NCBI RefSeq assembly: GCF_027359675.1
Contig: NZ_CP114786.1
Span: forward strand, 1,054,001-1,118,000
Length of the DNA: 64,000 bases
Direction: 5' to 3'
Source of the DNA: Roseibium sp. Sym1
GTDB taxonomy: Bacteria > Pseudomonadota > Alphaproteobacteria > Rhizobiales > Stappiaceae
Made by a program: the position numbers and the translations under genes. The notes beneath the pieces were generated by a model that worked only from the letters and a program-made list of their open reading frames with translations, did no database searches and was not told the origin of the DNA. Of the stretch, positions 43,006 to 53,583 are shown in pieces; position 1 is the first letter of the stretch; each line of letters opens with the position of its first letter.

Positions 43006-45741
43006 TTAGAGCGTGCGCGCGATCTGCTCGACGCGGAAACACTCGATGATGTCGCCCGGACGCATGTCCTGGTACTTCACGAAGTTCATGCCGCATTCCT
43101 GACCGGACTCGACCGACTTGACCTCGTCCTTGAAGCGCTTGAGCGTGCCCAGTTCGCCTTCGTGAATGACGACGTCGTCGCGGATGAGGCGGACATTGGC
43201 GCCACGTTCGACGACACCTTCTGTGACCAGACAGCCCGCAACCTTGCCGACCTTGGAGATGTGGAAGATTTCCTTGATCTCCGCGTTGCCGAGGAAGGTC
43301 TCGCGACGCTCCGGAGACAGCAGGCCGGACATGGCCGACTTGATGTCGTCGACGAGGTCGTAGATCACGTTGTAGTAACGGATCTCGATGCCGTCGCGGC
43401 TTGCCGCTTCGCGGGCCTGCTTGTTGGCACGCACGTTGAAGCCGAGGATCGGCGCGTTGGACGCCGACGCCAGGGTGATGTCGCTTTCGGTAATGCCACC
43501 GACGCCCGACAGCAGGATGCGCGCGCCGACTTCCTCGTTGCCGAGTTCGTTGAGCGCATGGGCGATGGCTTCCGCCGAGCCCTGCACGTCCGCTTTCAGA
43601 ACCAGCGGGAATTCCTTCCGGCCGGTTTTCTGCGCACTCATCATCATCTGCTCGAGGGATCCGCGGGCTGCCGAAGCAACCACCGAAGCCTTCTCGCGGA
43701 TCTGACGCTGGCGATAGTCGGTGATCTCGCGGGCGCGGCCCTCGTTTTCCACGACGGCGACCATGTCACCCGCGGCCGGTGTGCCCTGGAAGCCCAGAAC
43801 CTCGACCGGCTTGGACGGACCGGCTTCCTTCACCTGTTCGCCGTTCTCGTCGAGCATGGCGCGCACACGGCCCCATTCGGAACCGGCCACCAGGATGTCT
43901 CCCGGCTTGAGCGTGCCCTTCTGCACCAGAACGGTGGCGACCGGACCCCGGCCGCGGTCGAGCTGGGCTTCGATGACAACGCCTTCCGCGGTGCGGTCCG
44001 GGTTCGCCTGAAGCTCCAGCACCTCGGACTGCAGCAGGATCATTTCCAGCAGCTTGTCCAGGTTGGTGCCGTTCAGGGCCGAGACTTCGACATCGATGAT
44101 GTCGCCGCCCATGGATTCGACCACGAGTTCCTCGCTCAGGAGTTCCGTGCGGACACGGTTCGGGTCGGCACCCGGCTTGTCGATCTTGTTGATCGCGACA
44201 ATGATCGGCGCTTCGGCCGCTTTGGCGTGCGCGATCGCTTCCTTGGTCTGCGGCATGACGCCGTCATCGGCGGCCACGACCAGGATGACGATGTCGGTCG
44301 ACTTGGCACCGCGGGCCCGCATCTGCGAGAAGGCCGCGTGGCCCGGCGTATCGATGAAGGTGATCTTCTGACCATCCTGATCGACCTGATAGGCGCCGAT
44401 ATGCTGGGTGATGCCGCCGGCTTCACCGGTGACCACCTTGGACTTGCGGATCGCGTCGAGCAGCGAGGTCTTGCCGTGGTCGACATGGCCCATGATGGTC
44501 ACGACCGGAGGCCGCGGCTTCAGAGTGCCGGCGTCGTCTTCCGTCGTGAACAGGCCTTCTTCGACGTCCGCTTCGGAGACGCGCCGGACCGTGTGGCCCA
44601 TTTCCTCTGCGATCAGCTCGGCCGTATCGGCGTCGATGACGTCGTTGATCTTGAGCATCTGGCCCTGCTTCATCAGCAGCTTGATCACGTCGACGGCGCG
44701 CTCGGCCATGCGGTTGGCGAGTTCCTGGATGGTGATCGCTTCCGGCAGGGTGACTTCGCGGGAAATCTTCTCGCGCACCACCTGCTGCTGGCCCCGCTTG
44801 GCCTTTTCCTGACGCCGGCGCATGGAGGCGAGCGAACGGGCCCTCTGGCCGTCGTCACCACCGGTGGCCGCGGAAATCGTCAGCTTGGAGCGGCGGCGGT
44901 CGTCACCACCGCGCGGACGCGTGGTCGGTGCCGGGGCCTGCTTGGGCCGCTTGACGGCGCGAAGGCTCTTGTTGCGGTCGTCTTCGCCGCCTTCCTCGCG
45001 GGCCGGCTTCGGACGGGCCGCGGCCGGTTCCTTGCGCTTGCCCATATCGTCGAGGCTCGGCGGTTTGCCGCCATCGGCGTGCGCCGGTTTGCGCATGGCG
45101 GGTTTTCTGGCGTCCGTTCTTGCCGGAGCGTCGGCCCGGGCGGCGGGTGCCTCCGCGGCAGGAGCGGCCGGCGCCTCGTCGGCGGGCGCGGCCTTGGCCT
45201 GTTCCGCAGCAGCCTTTGCTTCCTCGGCTTCACGCTTGGCGCGGTCCTCGGCTTCCTGCTTGGCGCGGGCCTCTTCCTCGGCCTGACGCTGCACGGCTTC
45301 GGCGGCGCGGCGTTTCTCGTCTTCCTCGCGGCGCTTGCGCTCCTCGACCTCACGCTCCTTGGCCATCTGGAGGGCCACCGCGCGTGCGGCGGCCTCTTCC
45401 TTGGTCAGGGTCCTGAGAACGTTGCCATTGCCCTTCTGGCGCTGGCCGGACGCGGAACGGCGTGCCTGCTTGGCAGCCTGCGGATCCGCGGGCTGCGGTT
45501 TGCGCGGTGCTTCGGCGGGCCGGTCGAGACGCTGCGTCGTCGGTGCGGGGGCGTCCGGTTTCCCTTCCTGCCCCGGAGTTACGACACGGCGCCTTTTCTT
45601 TTCCACGACGACGTTTTTCGACCGGCCATGCGAGAACGATTGCCGAACAGTTCCCTGATCGCCACCGCCGCGCTTGAGGCCAAGCGTTTTGCCACGCTCA
45701 ACGCTGATTGTCTTGTCGCCTGGATTTTTCGTATCGCTCAT
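43006..45741 (-). CDS. infB: Translation initiation factor IF-2
   Basis: GTPase that positions initiator tRNA on the 30S subunit. 911 residues from ATG 45741 ([20 protein letters not shown]). A long Lys/Glu/Ala-rich N-terminal region (about 1-330) precedes the G domain: [28 protein letters not shown] and NKID. Domains II-IV follow and end in [17 protein letters not shown]. Seven upstream codons of the frame are ignored because the family N-terminus begins MSD. Confidence 0.97.
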   Translation of the reverse strand: MSDTKNPGDKTISVERGKTLGLKRGGGDQGTVRQSFSHGRSKNVVVEKKRRRVVTPGQEGKPDAPAPTTQRLDRPAEAPRKPQPADPQAAKQARRSASGQRQKGNGNVLRTLTKEEAAARAVALQMAKEREVEERKRREEDEKRRAAEAVQRQAEEEARAKQEAEDRAKREAEEAKAAAEQAKAAPADEAPAAPAAEAPAARADAPARTDARKPAMRKPAHADGGKPPSLDDMGKRKEPAAARPKPAREEGGEDDRNKSLRAVKRPKQAPAPTTRPRGGDDRRRSKLTISAATGGDDGQRARSLASMRRRQEKAKRGQQQVVREKISREVTLPEAITIQELANRMAERAVDVIKLLMKQGQMLKINDVIDADTAELIAEEMGHTVRRVSEADVEEGLFTTEDDAGTLKPRPPVVTIMGHVDHGKTSLLDAIRKSKVVTGEAGGITQHIGAYQVDQDGQKITFIDTPGHAAFSQMRARGAKSTDIVILVVAADDGVMPQTKEAIAHAKAAEAPIIVAINKIDKPGADPNRVRTELLSEELVVESMGGDIIDVEVSALNGTNLDKLLEMILLQSEVLELQANPDRTAEGVVIEAQLDRGRGPVATVLVQKGTLKPGDILVAGSEWGRVRAMLDENGEQVKEAGPSKPVEVLGFQGTPAAGDMVAVVENEGRAREITDYRQRQIREKASVVASAARGSLEQMMMSAQKTGRKEFPLVLKADVQGSAEAIAHALNELGNEEVGARILLSGVGGITESDITLASASNAPILGFNVRANKQAREAASRDGIEIRYYNVIYDLVDDIKSAMSGLLSPERRETFLGNAEIKEIFHISKVGKVAGCLVTEGVVERGANVRLIRDDVVIHEGELGTLKRFKDEVKSVESGQECGMNFVKYQDMRPGDIIECFRVEQIARTL

Positions 45742-45771
45742 ATTGCCTTCAGTCCTGCGCAACCGCCCTTG

Positions 45772-46407
45772 TCAGGCGCTGCCATTGTCGCCGTGTGCTC
45801 CGGATAAGCCGCGAAAACGCTCCAGTTCACGTGCCCGTGCCAGAAAGTTTTCGCTCGCCTGCCCCGCAAGCAGTGCAGCATGTATCACATTTGACCGGCC
45901 CAATGCCAAATCCAATTGGTCCGAATCGAATAAACGAACAAATTGGCACCCGTTTGCCGGTTCCTCTCTTGCCGCGGCCACCGCCGCGAGCTTCCTCACC
46001 CCGTCCTCCGCGGCATCCGCGGCGTGGACCAGCCCGGCGACGGTATCCCGCCGCAAGGCCGCTTCAACCTTGGCGTAGCCGGTGACCAGTTCACCGGCCT
46101 TGCGCGTCATGGAGAGCGCCTGCAGCGCCGATCTTTCCATAAGCGCATCAACCCGCTCCGCCAGTCCGGGTTCGACACGGGCCTCCGTCTTGAACCCTCT
46201 GCCGAACACCTTCTTCCGGTCCTTCTCGGCAACGGCCACGACATCGTTCACGGCCGTTACCCAGACACCGCGCCCGGGAAGCACCCGCTTGAGATCCGGA
46301 ACCACCTGACCCTCGGGATCAAGCACGAACCGGATCAGCGAGCTGACGGGCAGAACCTCCCGGGTGACGGCACATTGCCGTTCGGTCGGCTCATTCTTCC
46401 TGGGCAC
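45772..46407 (-). CDS. YlxR-type RNA-binding protein (DUF448) fused to an L7Ae-like domain
   Basis: 211 residues. N-terminal ERQCAVTREVLPVSSLIRFV with DLKRVLPGRGVWVT is the YlxR/DUF448 pattern; the second half (LQALSMTRKAGELVTGYAKV, KLAAVAAAREEPANGCQFVR, LDLALGRSNVIHAALL) resembles L7Ae/YlxQ, so two proteins separate in Firmicutes are joined here, as is usual in alphaproteobacteria. It lies between nusA and infB. Probably nucleic-acid binding; a precise role is not established. Confidence 0.92.
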   Translation of the reverse strand: MPRKNEPTERQCAVTREVLPVSSLIRFVLDPEGQVVPDLKRVLPGRGVWVTAVNDVVAVAEKDRKKVFGRGFKTEARVEPGLAERVDALMERSALQALSMTRKAGELVTGYAKVEAALRRDTVAGLVHAADAAEDGVRKLAAVAAAREEPANGCQFVRLFDSDQLDLALGRSNVIHAALLAGQASENFLARARELERFRGLSGAHGDNGSA

Positions 46408-46542
46408 GCTGCCACTCCTCTGGACCAGCCCGCCATCAGGCGGTTTCGCATGATGACCGCATGGCTGGTCGACTTCGTCCTTCGGGCCGTATTGGCCGCC
46501 GTTCAGAACAGCGGCCTGCCCCCGGAGACTTTCGCCTCCCCG

Positions 46543-48201
46543 TTATCCGTTCAGGATCGCACCACCGGCCGGCACGTCTTCCTCGGCCACTTCAACGATT
46601 TCGACATCGTCTTCATCGCCTTCTTCAAGCTCCGCTTCCTGGGCCGCAAGCTCTTCCTCGGTGATCCAGCCGGCCGCCAGGCGCGCTGCCATGACGATGT
46701 TCTCTGCTTCCGCGCGGGAAAGATCGAAGCCGGACAGGGATCCCTCGAACCGCTTGGTCTCGCCGTCCTTGCGCTCGGTCCAGCCGATCAGGTCGTCTGC
46801 CGCGCAGCCCGCCAGGTCTTCCATCGACTTGATGTCATCCTTGCCGAGAGCCACCAGCATAGCCGTTGTCAGGCCGTCAATCGAGCGAAGTTCATCGGAA
46901 ACGCCAAGTTCGATGCGTTCCTCGTCAAGCTTGGCCTCCAGTTCGCTCAGGTAGTCGCGGGCGCGGGCCTGGATCTCGACGGCCGTGTCGTCGTCGAAGC
47001 CCTCGATCATGGCGATCTCATCGAGCTCGACATAAGCGACTTCCTCGACGGAGGTGAAGCCTTCGGTCGCCAGCAGCTGGCCGACCATCTCGTCCACGTT
47101 GAGAGCTTCCATGAACAGGTTGGACCGGTCCTGGAATTCCTTCTGGCGGCGCTCGGATTCTTCCTGTTCGGTCATGATGTCGATGGCCCAGCCGGTCAGC
47201 TGGGACGCCAGACGCACATTCTGACCGCGGCGGCCGATCGCAAGAGACAGTTGGTCATCCGGGACGACAACTTCAATACGTTCCGCGTCCTCGTCCAAAA
47301 CGACCTTGGCAACCTCGGCCGGCTGCAAGGCGTTGACGATGAAGGTCGCCGGTTCCTCGTTCCACGGAATAATGTCGATCTTCTCGCCCTGCAACTCGCC
47401 GACAACCGCCTGAACGCGGCTGCCGCGCATGCCTACACAGGCACCGACGGGGTCGATGGAGCTGTCCTTGGAGATCACCGCGATTTTCGCACGGGACCCG
47501 GGATCGCGCGCAACCGACTTGATCTCGATCACGCCGTCATAGATTTCCGGCACTTCCTGCGCGAACAGCTTGGCCATGAACTGCGGATGCGTGCGCGACA
47601 GGAAAATCTGCGGGCCGCGCTGCTCACGGCGCACGTCGTAGATGAAAGCCCGGATCCGGTCGCCGGTGCGGAAGATCTCGCGCGGGATGAGTTCGTCCCG
47701 GCGCACGATGCCTTCGCCGCGGCCAAGATCGACAATGACATTGCCGTACTCGGCGCGCTTGACGACACCGTTGATGACTTCGCCGACACGATCCTTGAAT
47801 TCGTCATACTGACGGTCGCGCTCGGCCTCGCGCACCTTCTGCACGATCACCTGCTTGGCGGACTGGGCGGCGATGCGGCCGAAATCGAGCGGCGGCAGCG
47901 GCTCGGCAATAAAATCGCCGAGGCTGGCTTCCGGGTTGCGCGCCTGCGCATCGGCCAGGGAAATCTCGGTGGAAATGTTTTCGACGGTCTCGACCACCTG
48001 CAGCAGCCGCTGGAGACGGATTTCACCGGTTTTCGGATTGATCTCGGCACGGACTTCCGTCTCCGTGCCATAGCGGGAGCGGGCCGCCTTCTGGATCGCG
48101 TCTTCCATTGCGTTGATGACGATCATCCGGTCGATGGATTTTTCCCGTGCGACCGCGTCAGCGATTTGCAGCAGTTCCAGCCGGTTCGCGCTGATTGCCA
48201 T
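46543..48201 (-). CDS. nusA: Transcription termination/antitermination protein NusA
   Basis: 552 residues from ATG 48201 (MAISANRLELLQIADAVARE). Order: N-terminal RNA polymerase-binding domain, S1 domain (VKRAEYGNVIVDLGRGEGIV), two KH domains (AVISKDSSIDPVGACVGMRG, SLAIGRRGQNVRLASQLTGW), two C-terminal helix-hairpin-helix repeats and an acidic tail (EEGDEDDVEIVEVAEED). The tail and repeats are as in other alphaproteobacteria. Second in the rimP-nusA-ylxR-infB unit. Confidence 0.97.
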   Translation of the reverse strand: MAISANRLELLQIADAVAREKSIDRMIVINAMEDAIQKAARSRYGTETEVRAEINPKTGEIRLQRLLQVVETVENISTEISLADAQARNPEASLGDFIAEPLPPLDFGRIAAQSAKQVIVQKVREAERDRQYDEFKDRVGEVINGVVKRAEYGNVIVDLGRGEGIVRRDELIPREIFRTGDRIRAFIYDVRREQRGPQIFLSRTHPQFMAKLFAQEVPEIYDGVIEIKSVARDPGSRAKIAVISKDSSIDPVGACVGMRGSRVQAVVGELQGEKIDIIPWNEEPATFIVNALQPAEVAKVVLDEDAERIEVVVPDDQLSLAIGRRGQNVRLASQLTGWAIDIMTEQEESERRQKEFQDRSNLFMEALNVDEMVGQLLATEGFTSVEEVAYVELDEIAMIEGFDDDTAVEIQARARDYLSELEAKLDEERIELGVSDELRSIDGLTTAMLVALGKDDIKSMEDLAGCAADDLIGWTERKDGETKRFEGSLSGFDLSRAEAENIVMAARLAAGWITEEELAAQEAELEEGDEDDVEIVEVAEEDVPAGGAILNG

Positions 48202-48277
48202 ATTCCACTCCTCTTGCGCCAACGGTCATCTCGGGTCGTTCGTGGCGCGTTTCTTCTGGTGCCGCTAAGCCGCGTGC

Positions 48278-48871
48278 TTAGTTGGGCTTGTTGTCCTGTG
48301 ACAGCTCGTCCGTTGCCTCGCGGGCGGCCAATGCCGCCTTTTCCGCCTGTAGAGCCGCCGTAATCAAATCGTCCGTCAGAACCAGCTTGGCCTCGCCGAT
48401 ATCCGACAGCGGCAGGTTCACGGTATCGGGATCCCCGTCCTTGGCGTCGGGCAGGCGAATGGTCGCCACGCCGTCCTCGGCACCAAGCAGGGTTCCACGG
48501 AATCGCTTGCGGCCGTCCTGCATGACGGCCATCTCGACCTTCAGCTCATGGCCGGCCCAGCGATTGAAATCGCCCGCGCGCACCAACGGCCGGTCGATCC
48601 CGGGAGATGAAACTTCCAGATGATAGGCCCGGTTGATCGGATCCTCGACGTCGAGCGCCGGGGAGACCGCGCGGGAGATCGTTTCACAGTCCTCGACGGT
48701 CATGGTGCCGTCGGGACGTTCCGCCATGATCTGCAGGGTGCAGCCGTTCGCCGCGCTGATCCTGGTGCGCACAAGCCGGTAGCCGAGGTCTTCCACCACC
48801 GGCTCAACAATCGCGGCAACACGGGCATCGAGGCCCTGTTCCGTCACAATTCTCGGTTCGTGTGCGCTCAC
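48278..48871 (-). CDS. rimP: Ribosome maturation factor RimP
   Basis: 30S assembly factor, 197 residues. [40 protein letters not shown] and [20 protein letters not shown] are the family blocks; the C-terminal tail is Ala/Glu-rich. First gene of the leftward rimP-nusA operon; its promoter should lie in 48872-48980. Confidence 0.95.
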   Translation of the reverse strand: MSAHEPRIVTEQGLDARVAAIVEPVVEDLGYRLVRTRISAANGCTLQIMAERPDGTMTVEDCETISRAVSPALDVEDPINRAYHLEVSSPGIDRPLVRAGDFNRWAGHELKVEMAVMQDGRKRFRGTLLGAEDGVATIRLPDAKDGDPDTVNLPLSDIGEAKLVLTDDLITAALQAEKAALAAREATDELSQDNKPN

Positions 48872-48983
48872 ACTTGGCTCCTGTTGAAAGCCGTTGCCGG
48901 CTTTTGAGCATCAGATGTGCCTGATCAACAATTTACATAGGGCAATCCTGCTCAAGGTCGTCTGTCTCCGGCCTATAGTTAAA

Positions 48984-49015
48984 CAAAAAAGAGCGGGTCC
49001 CCGGTGGGCCCACTC
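48984..49015 (-). terminator. Probable Rho-independent terminator downstream of trmB
   Basis: Minus-strand GAGTGGGCCC and GGACCCGCTC form a hairpin (one wobble, one mismatch) followed by TTTTTTG. It lies 156 bp after the trmB stop and just upstream of the rimP promoter region, so it separates the two units. The rest of the 299-bp gap holds no gene. Confidence 0.7.
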
Positions 49016-49170
49016 TCAACTGCTCAGTAAGCCGTATGAGGTGAAACACGGGCTGTATAACGCCAAAGCGGCCAAAAAGGCAAGTGCCCGCACCCGATTC
49101 CCTTGAAAAGAAATTGCCTGCGTGCACGAAGGCGCCCCGGATCGACATCAGACCGGCAGCAGACCGGGTA

Positions 49171-49860
49171 TCAGGCCGACCGGCGGAAGGTCAGATACCT
49201 GCCGATCCGGCCCTCGCGGATCGCCTTGGCCTCATACCGCGTGCCCGGCCAGCCGGTCCAGGGTGTCTTCCAGTCGGATGCCGTTTCGGCGGTCCAGTCG
49301 AAACCGGAATGGTCACGGCAATGGCGCAGCGTCCAGTCTATGTAGGTATCGATATCGCTGGCGAAGCGGAACTCGCCTCCCGGCCGGATCACGCGGGCAT
49401 AGCGGTCGAGATTCTGCTCGTTGATGAACCGCCGTTTCCAATGGCGTTTTTTCGGCCAGGGGTCCGGATAGAGCTGATAGGCCAGGTCGAGGCTTGCCTC
49501 CGGCAGCCAGTCCAGCACCTCGACGGCATCGTCGTCGTAAAGGCGGATATTCTCCAACCCCTCTTCGACGATCGCCGTCACCGCCTTTGCCATGCTGCCG
49601 ACAAAGGGTTCAACGCCGATAAATCCCGTTCCGGGGTTCGTCCGGGCCCGGTGCAGCAGGTGTTCGCCGCCGCCAAAGCCGACTTCAAGACAGATCGTGG
49701 CGACATCCGCCTGGAACAGGTCCTTCAGGTCGGCCGGCGCGGGTGCGTCCAGGTCAAGCGCCAGGCGTGGCAGCTCGGCTTCCATCAGCGCCTCGCGGCG
49801 CGGGCTCAGCGGCTTGCCCTTGCGGCGGCCGTAAAAGGAACCTTCGTAACGGTCGTTCAT
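49171..49860 (-). CDS. trmB: tRNA (guanosine(46)-N7)-methyltransferase
   Basis: SAM-dependent enzyme making m7G46 in tRNA. 229 residues from ATG 49860 ([20 protein letters not shown]). [17 protein letters not shown] binds [18 protein letters not shown] and the catalytic block [20 protein letters not shown] are diagnostic. The frame extends upstream into the metK terminator, so that part is rejected. Separated from metK by a terminator. Confidence 0.96.
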   Translation of the reverse strand: MNDRYEGSFYGRRKGKPLSPRREALMEAELPRLALDLDAPAPADLKDLFQADVATICLEVGFGGGEHLLHRARTNPGTGFIGVEPFVGSMAKAVTAIVEEGLENIRLYDDDAVEVLDWLPEASLDLAYQLYPDPWPKKRHWKRRFINEQNLDRYARVIRPGGEFRFASDIDTYIDWTLRHCRDHSGFDWTAETASDWKTPWTGWPGTRYEAKAIREGRIGRYLTFRRSA

Positions 49861-49909
49861 CTTTCGCAACGGTCGTTCGTTCTGCACGGGTCGTGCAACT
49901 TCAACACAA

Positions 49910-49947
49910 AACAAAACAAAAGATCGCCGGTCCGGAACCGGCGATCT
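49910..49947 (-). terminator. Rho-independent terminator of metK
   Basis: AGATCGCCGGT and ACCGGCGATCT form a strong hairpin (49921-49947), followed on the minus strand by TTTGTTTTGTTTTGTG. It begins 35 bp after the metK stop. Confidence 0.9.
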
Positions 49948-49982
49948 GTTTCTTTTCGCTCGTTCGGTGTCCCGGAACGGCC

Positions 49983-51155
49983 TTATCCCGCAAGCGGGCG
50001 CAGCTCGTCAACCAGATCGGTCTTTTCCCAGGTAAACCCGCCTTCAGCATCCGGCTCGCGGCCGAAATGGCCATAGGCGGCTGTGCGCTCATAGATCGGA
50101 TTGTTGAGCTTCAGGTGCTGGCGGATGCCGCGCGGGCTGAGACCCATCACGTCGCGCAGAGCGCTTTCCAGCTTGGCCTCGTCACAGCGGCCGGTGCCGT
50201 GCAGGTCGACATAGACCGACAGCGGCTCGGAAACGCCGATGGCGTAGGACAGCTGGATGGTGCAACGGTCCGCCAGGTCGGCAGCGACCACGTTCTTGGC
50301 GAGATAGCGTGCCGCATAAGCCGCGGACCGGTCCACCTTGGTCGGGTCCTTGCCGGAGAAGGCTCCGCCGCCATGAGGGGCCGCACCGCCATAGGTGTCG
50401 ACGATGATCTTGCGTCCCGTCAGACCCGCGTCGCCGTCTGGACCGCCGATCACGAAGGCGCCGGTCGGATTGACGTGCCACACGGTTTCGTCCGTGATCC
50501 AGCCTTCCGGAAGGGCCTGGTAGAAATAGGGATCGACGATCTTGCGGACGTCCTCGGAGGTCAGGGACGGATCCAGGTGCTGCGTCGACAGGACGATCGA
50601 GGTCGCGGCGACCGGCTTGCCGTTTTCATAGCGCACGGTGACCTGGCTTTTCGCGTCCGGGCCGAGCGCCGGCTCCTTGCCGGATTTGCGGGCTTCGGCC
50701 AGCAGGCGCAGGATCTTGTGCGAATAGTGGATCGGCGCCGGCATCAGCTCATCGGTCTCACGGCACGCGTAGCCGAACATGATGCCCTGGTCGCCCGCGC
50801 CTTCATCCTTGTTGCCGCCGGCGTCCACGCCCTGGGCAATGTGGGCGGACTGGGCATGCAGGTGAACGGCGATGTCGCAGTTTTCCCAATGGAAGCCATC
50901 CTGCTCGTAACCGATGTCCTTGATGGCCATGCGGGCGAGATGGGCGAGGTATTCGTTGGTGATGGTTGCCGGGCCTCTGGTTTCGCCGGCAATGACGATG
51001 CGGTTGGTTGTTGCCAGTGTTTCACAGGCAACACGCGCTTCCGGCATCTCCTTGAGGTAGGCGTCGACCACCGCATCGGAAATGCGGTCGCAGACTTTGT
51101 CCGGATGCCCTTCGGATACGGACTCGGAAGTAAACAGGTAATTCTGACGTGCCAT
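49983..51155 (-). CDS. metK: S-adenosylmethionine synthetase
   Basis: Makes SAM from methionine and ATP. 390 residues. [20 protein letters not shown] holds the catalytic His; [18 protein letters not shown] block is [40 protein letters not shown] is the P-loop-like segment. It is downstream of an XRE regulator and followed by a terminator. The leader contains a hairpin, but no SAM riboswitch that I can recognise. Confidence 0.98.
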   Translation of the reverse strand: MARQNYLFTSESVSEGHPDKVCDRISDAVVDAYLKEMPEARVACETLATTNRIVIAGETRGPATITNEYLAHLARMAIKDIGYEQDGFHWENCDIAVHLHAQSAHIAQGVDAGGNKDEGAGDQGIMFGYACRETDELMPAPIHYSHKILRLLAEARKSGKEPALGPDAKSQVTVRYENGKPVAATSIVLSTQHLDPSLTSEDVRKIVDPYFYQALPEGWITDETVWHVNPTGAFVIGGPDGDAGLTGRKIIVDTYGGAAPHGGGAFSGKDPTKVDRSAAYAARYLAKNVVAADLADRCTIQLSYAIGVSEPLSVYVDLHGTGRCDEAKLESALRDVMGLSPRGIRQHLKLNNPIYERTAAYGHFGREPDAEGGFTWEKTDLVDELRPLAG

Positions 51156-51189
51156 TGGCGATCGTCCTTCTGGGAATGAATATGACAGA

Positions 51190-51211
51190 AGCGGCGAATG
51201 TCATCGCCGCT
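51190..51211. other. Hairpin in the metK leader
   Basis: AGCGGCGA (51190-51197) and TCGCCGCT (51204-51211) form a perfect 8-bp stem with a 6-base loop, 34 bp upstream of the metK start. There is no T-run, so it is not a standard terminator. It could influence metK translation or simply be the end of the XRE transcript. Confidence 0.4.
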
Positions 51212-51266
51212 CCCATTGCATCAATCTTAGAAGTTTTTCGCCACGTCAAGCGCGGGACGCTCTTTT

Positions 51267-51671
51267 TCAGTCGTCTCCGGCCAAAGAACGCACGAGATCG
51301 ACGATCCGGCGGCGCACCTTGGGGTCCTCGATACGCACGAACGCCTTGTTCAGGGACAGGCCTTCGGAGGACGACAGGAAATCGACCACATAAGAGGTGG
51401 GCTGGGTTTCGCCGAAGCCTTCGGCCTCTTCCGGGGTTCCCGGAGCATCTTCGAAGAAGAAGGAAACCGGCACCTTGAGCACCGTGGCGATATGCTGCAA
51501 GCGGCTGGCGCCGATGCGGTTGGTGCCTTTTTCGTATTTCTGGATCTGCTGGAAGGTGATGCCAAGAGCTTCGCCAAGCTTTTCCTGGCTCATTCCGAGC
51601 ATCATGCGTCTTAGCCGCACGCGGCTGCCAACATGAATGTCGATAGGGTTGGGAGACTTCTTACTGGGCAT
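51267..51671 (-). CDS. XRE-family transcriptional regulator (PraR/PhrR-like)
   Basis: 134 residues from ATG 51671 (MPSKKSPNPIDIHVGSRVRL). A helix-turn-helix of Cro/C1 type spans LRRMMLGMSQEKLGEALGIT and FQQIQKYEKGTNRIGASRLQ; the tail ends VRRRIVDLVRSLAGDD. Size, motif and position beside metK resemble PraR/PhrR regulators of rhizobia, which act on biofilm, quorum sensing or low-pH responses; that assignment is from memory of the family. A longer frame to 51806 runs into the upstream promoter region. Confidence 0.85.
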   Translation of the reverse strand: MPSKKSPNPIDIHVGSRVRLRRMMLGMSQEKLGEALGITFQQIQKYEKGTNRIGASRLQHIATVLKVPVSFFFEDAPGTPEEAEGFGETQPTSYVVDFLSSSEGLSLNKAFVRIEDPKVRRRIVDLVRSLAGDD

Positions 51672-51860
51672 CTGCGTCGCTCTTTCTTTTTGTGGCGGCG
51701 AAAGTCCGCTCGTTTTCGTTTGCACAAGCTCCCCTGAAATTCCCCACAGACTCAGAAGATTGAAATTTGCCCGCAACCTTTCACTTGTACATGAAACAGC
51801 CTTCAATCGGCTATTTCACGGTTGTATCACATTTCCTTCACTCAACTCAAACAAAAATAA

Positions 51861-53477
51861 TCAATTTACACGCGAATCGCGGTTGTATTGCCGAATGCCG
51901 GCAAATACTACGATGATGATCGAGAAAACCAGCACCGGTGCGTCGCCAAAAATGCCGTAGAGAGTATTGCCTAACCTCTGCGGAAGCCTGCCATCGATCA
52001 GGCCGGCCTCAAAGATTCCGAGTTTTTCAACAACTGTGCCTCTGGCGTCGACGATCGCTGAAATGCCCGTATTCGCGGCACGAATCAGCGGCAATCCGGT
52101 TTCGATCGACCTCATCCGCGCCTGAGCAAAATGCTGGTAGGGTCCGGGCGAGCGGCCGAACCAGGCGTCGTTTGTCACATTCAACAGAAAAGCCGGCGTG
52201 CCCGAGACGCCGCCCGGAACACCCGGAAAGATTGCCTCATAGCAAATCATGGGTAGAAAACTAAAACTTTCGGAGGTGGTCAGCACACGCGGCTGATAAC
52301 CGGCCTCAAAGCCTTCAAGTGGGCCCGCCAGGTTGGTCAGTCCAAGCTTTTCCAGCAAGGGTTTAAACGGAACATACTCGCCGAACGGAACCAGACGAAC
52401 CTTGTCATAGATACCGTTGACGGTACCGTCGCCACCGATGAGATAGACGCTGTTGTAGTAGTCCGGGCCGTTGGCCCCCGGTTCGGCCCTGATCGCTCCG
52501 GTCACCAGTTCGGTGGATGCGCCAAGAACCTGACCGATCCTGAAAAGGGCTCCGGCTTCCTGCGTCAGCAGGAACGGAACAGCCGATTCCGGCCAGATCA
52601 CCAGCCGCTGCTGACCGACCCGCGCGGCACCGCCGAGCGGCGCCTCGGACATGTCGAGGAACGTCTGGAAAATCTCCTCGCGCAGTTCCGGCCGCCACTT
52701 GTCCCGCTGATCGATGGACGGTTGAACAATTCGGATATCGAGGTCGGTTGCCGCCGGCGCCGTCGGCCAGAGGCGGACCGTCCCGAAGGCGGCGACGGCA
52801 AGCAGCATGCAGGCGGCCGACAGCACCGCCTTCAGGCGGTCGCCAAGCGGCCTGACATCCACCAAGAGAGCCGGCGCGGACGCGATTGCGACCGTCATCA
52901 GCGTCAGGCCGAAAACACCTATCAGGCTGGCCGCCTGCGACAGGACCAGCGACCCGGAAACGCCGTAGCCGAAGGCGTTCCACGGAAAGCCCGTCAGGAC
53001 CTGTCCGCGCAGCCAGTCGGACAGGGTCAGGCAGGCAGCCAGCAGCAGGACGCGCCGGAAGCGCTCCGACCAGAACAGCGCCGCCACGGCAACGCCGAGG
53101 CCTGTGAACAGTGCAAGCCCCGCCGGCATGGCAAGGACGGCGAACGGCATCAGCAAGGCGAAACGCTCCGCCTCGACAAGGAAGGCGGTTCCGATCCACC
53201 ACAGGCCGGACAGGAAATAGCCGAAACCGAACAGCCAGCCGAGTGCGAAGCCGGTCCGCAGCTTGGCCAGCCGGCTGCCCCGGCCGGGCTCGATGGCACC
53301 GTCGATCAGCCAGACAAGGCCGGGAAAGCTCAGGAAAAGGACCGGGGACAGGTCATAGGGCGGCAGCGCAAAGGCGGCCAGCGCCCCACACGACACGCAC
53401 AAAAGCCGGCGCCGCCAGCCCCATGCCAAAAGAAAGCTGTTTGGCAGAGCCGTTAGGCGGTGAGACATCCAGCGCAT
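51861..53477 (-). CDS. lnt: Apolipoprotein N-acyltransferase
   Basis: Last step of lipoprotein maturation, in the inner membrane. 538 residues with about seven helices and a nitrilase domain. The catalytic Glu is in VIWPESAVPF, Lys in YDKVRLVPFGEYVPF, Cys in MICYEAIFPG. ALPPYDLSPVLFLSFPGLVW and GFPWNAFGYG are the membrane-domain signatures. The start may be MRWMSHR or the inner Met; both precede the first helix. Downstream of corC, as in E. coli ybeX-lnt. Confidence 0.96.
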   Translation of the reverse strand: MRWMSHRLTALPNSFLLAWGWRRRLLCVSCGALAAFALPPYDLSPVLFLSFPGLVWLIDGAIEPGRGSRLAKLRTGFALGWLFGFGYFLSGLWWIGTAFLVEAERFALLMPFAVLAMPAGLALFTGLGVAVAALFWSERFRRVLLLAACLTLSDWLRGQVLTGFPWNAFGYGVSGSLVLSQAASLIGVFGLTLMTVAIASAPALLVDVRPLGDRLKAVLSAACMLLAVAAFGTVRLWPTAPAATDLDIRIVQPSIDQRDKWRPELREEIFQTFLDMSEAPLGGAARVGQQRLVIWPESAVPFLLTQEAGALFRIGQVLGASTELVTGAIRAEPGANGPDYYNSVYLIGGDGTVNGIYDKVRLVPFGEYVPFKPLLEKLGLTNLAGPLEGFEAGYQPRVLTTSESFSFLPMICYEAIFPGVPGGVSGTPAFLLNVTNDAWFGRSPGPYQHFAQARMRSIETGLPLIRAANTGISAIVDARGTVVEKLGIFEAGLIDGRLPQRLGNTLYGIFGDAPVLVFSIIIVVFAGIRQYNRDSRVN

Positions 53478-53583
53478 GCAAGAGACTTCCCTGTTCCGGA
53501 GCTATTCGCGGTCAGGAGGTTTGTCGGCTCGCGGCAGGGCGGTCAAGGCGAAAGTTGTTTCACGGATTTCGCAAACGCTCAAA

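Noticed and set aside
43162..45807. 881-codon open frame opposite infB
   Set aside because: Antisense shadow of infB; the composition reflects the reverse of Lys/Glu/Ala codons.
45943..48363. 806-codon open frame opposite nusA and ylxR
   Set aside because: Spans two real genes on the other strand and has no recognisable domain.
51156..51266. SAM riboswitch before metK
   Set aside because: A short hairpin exists, but I could not match the conserved cores of SAM-II or SAM/SAH riboswitches; a covariance search would decide.
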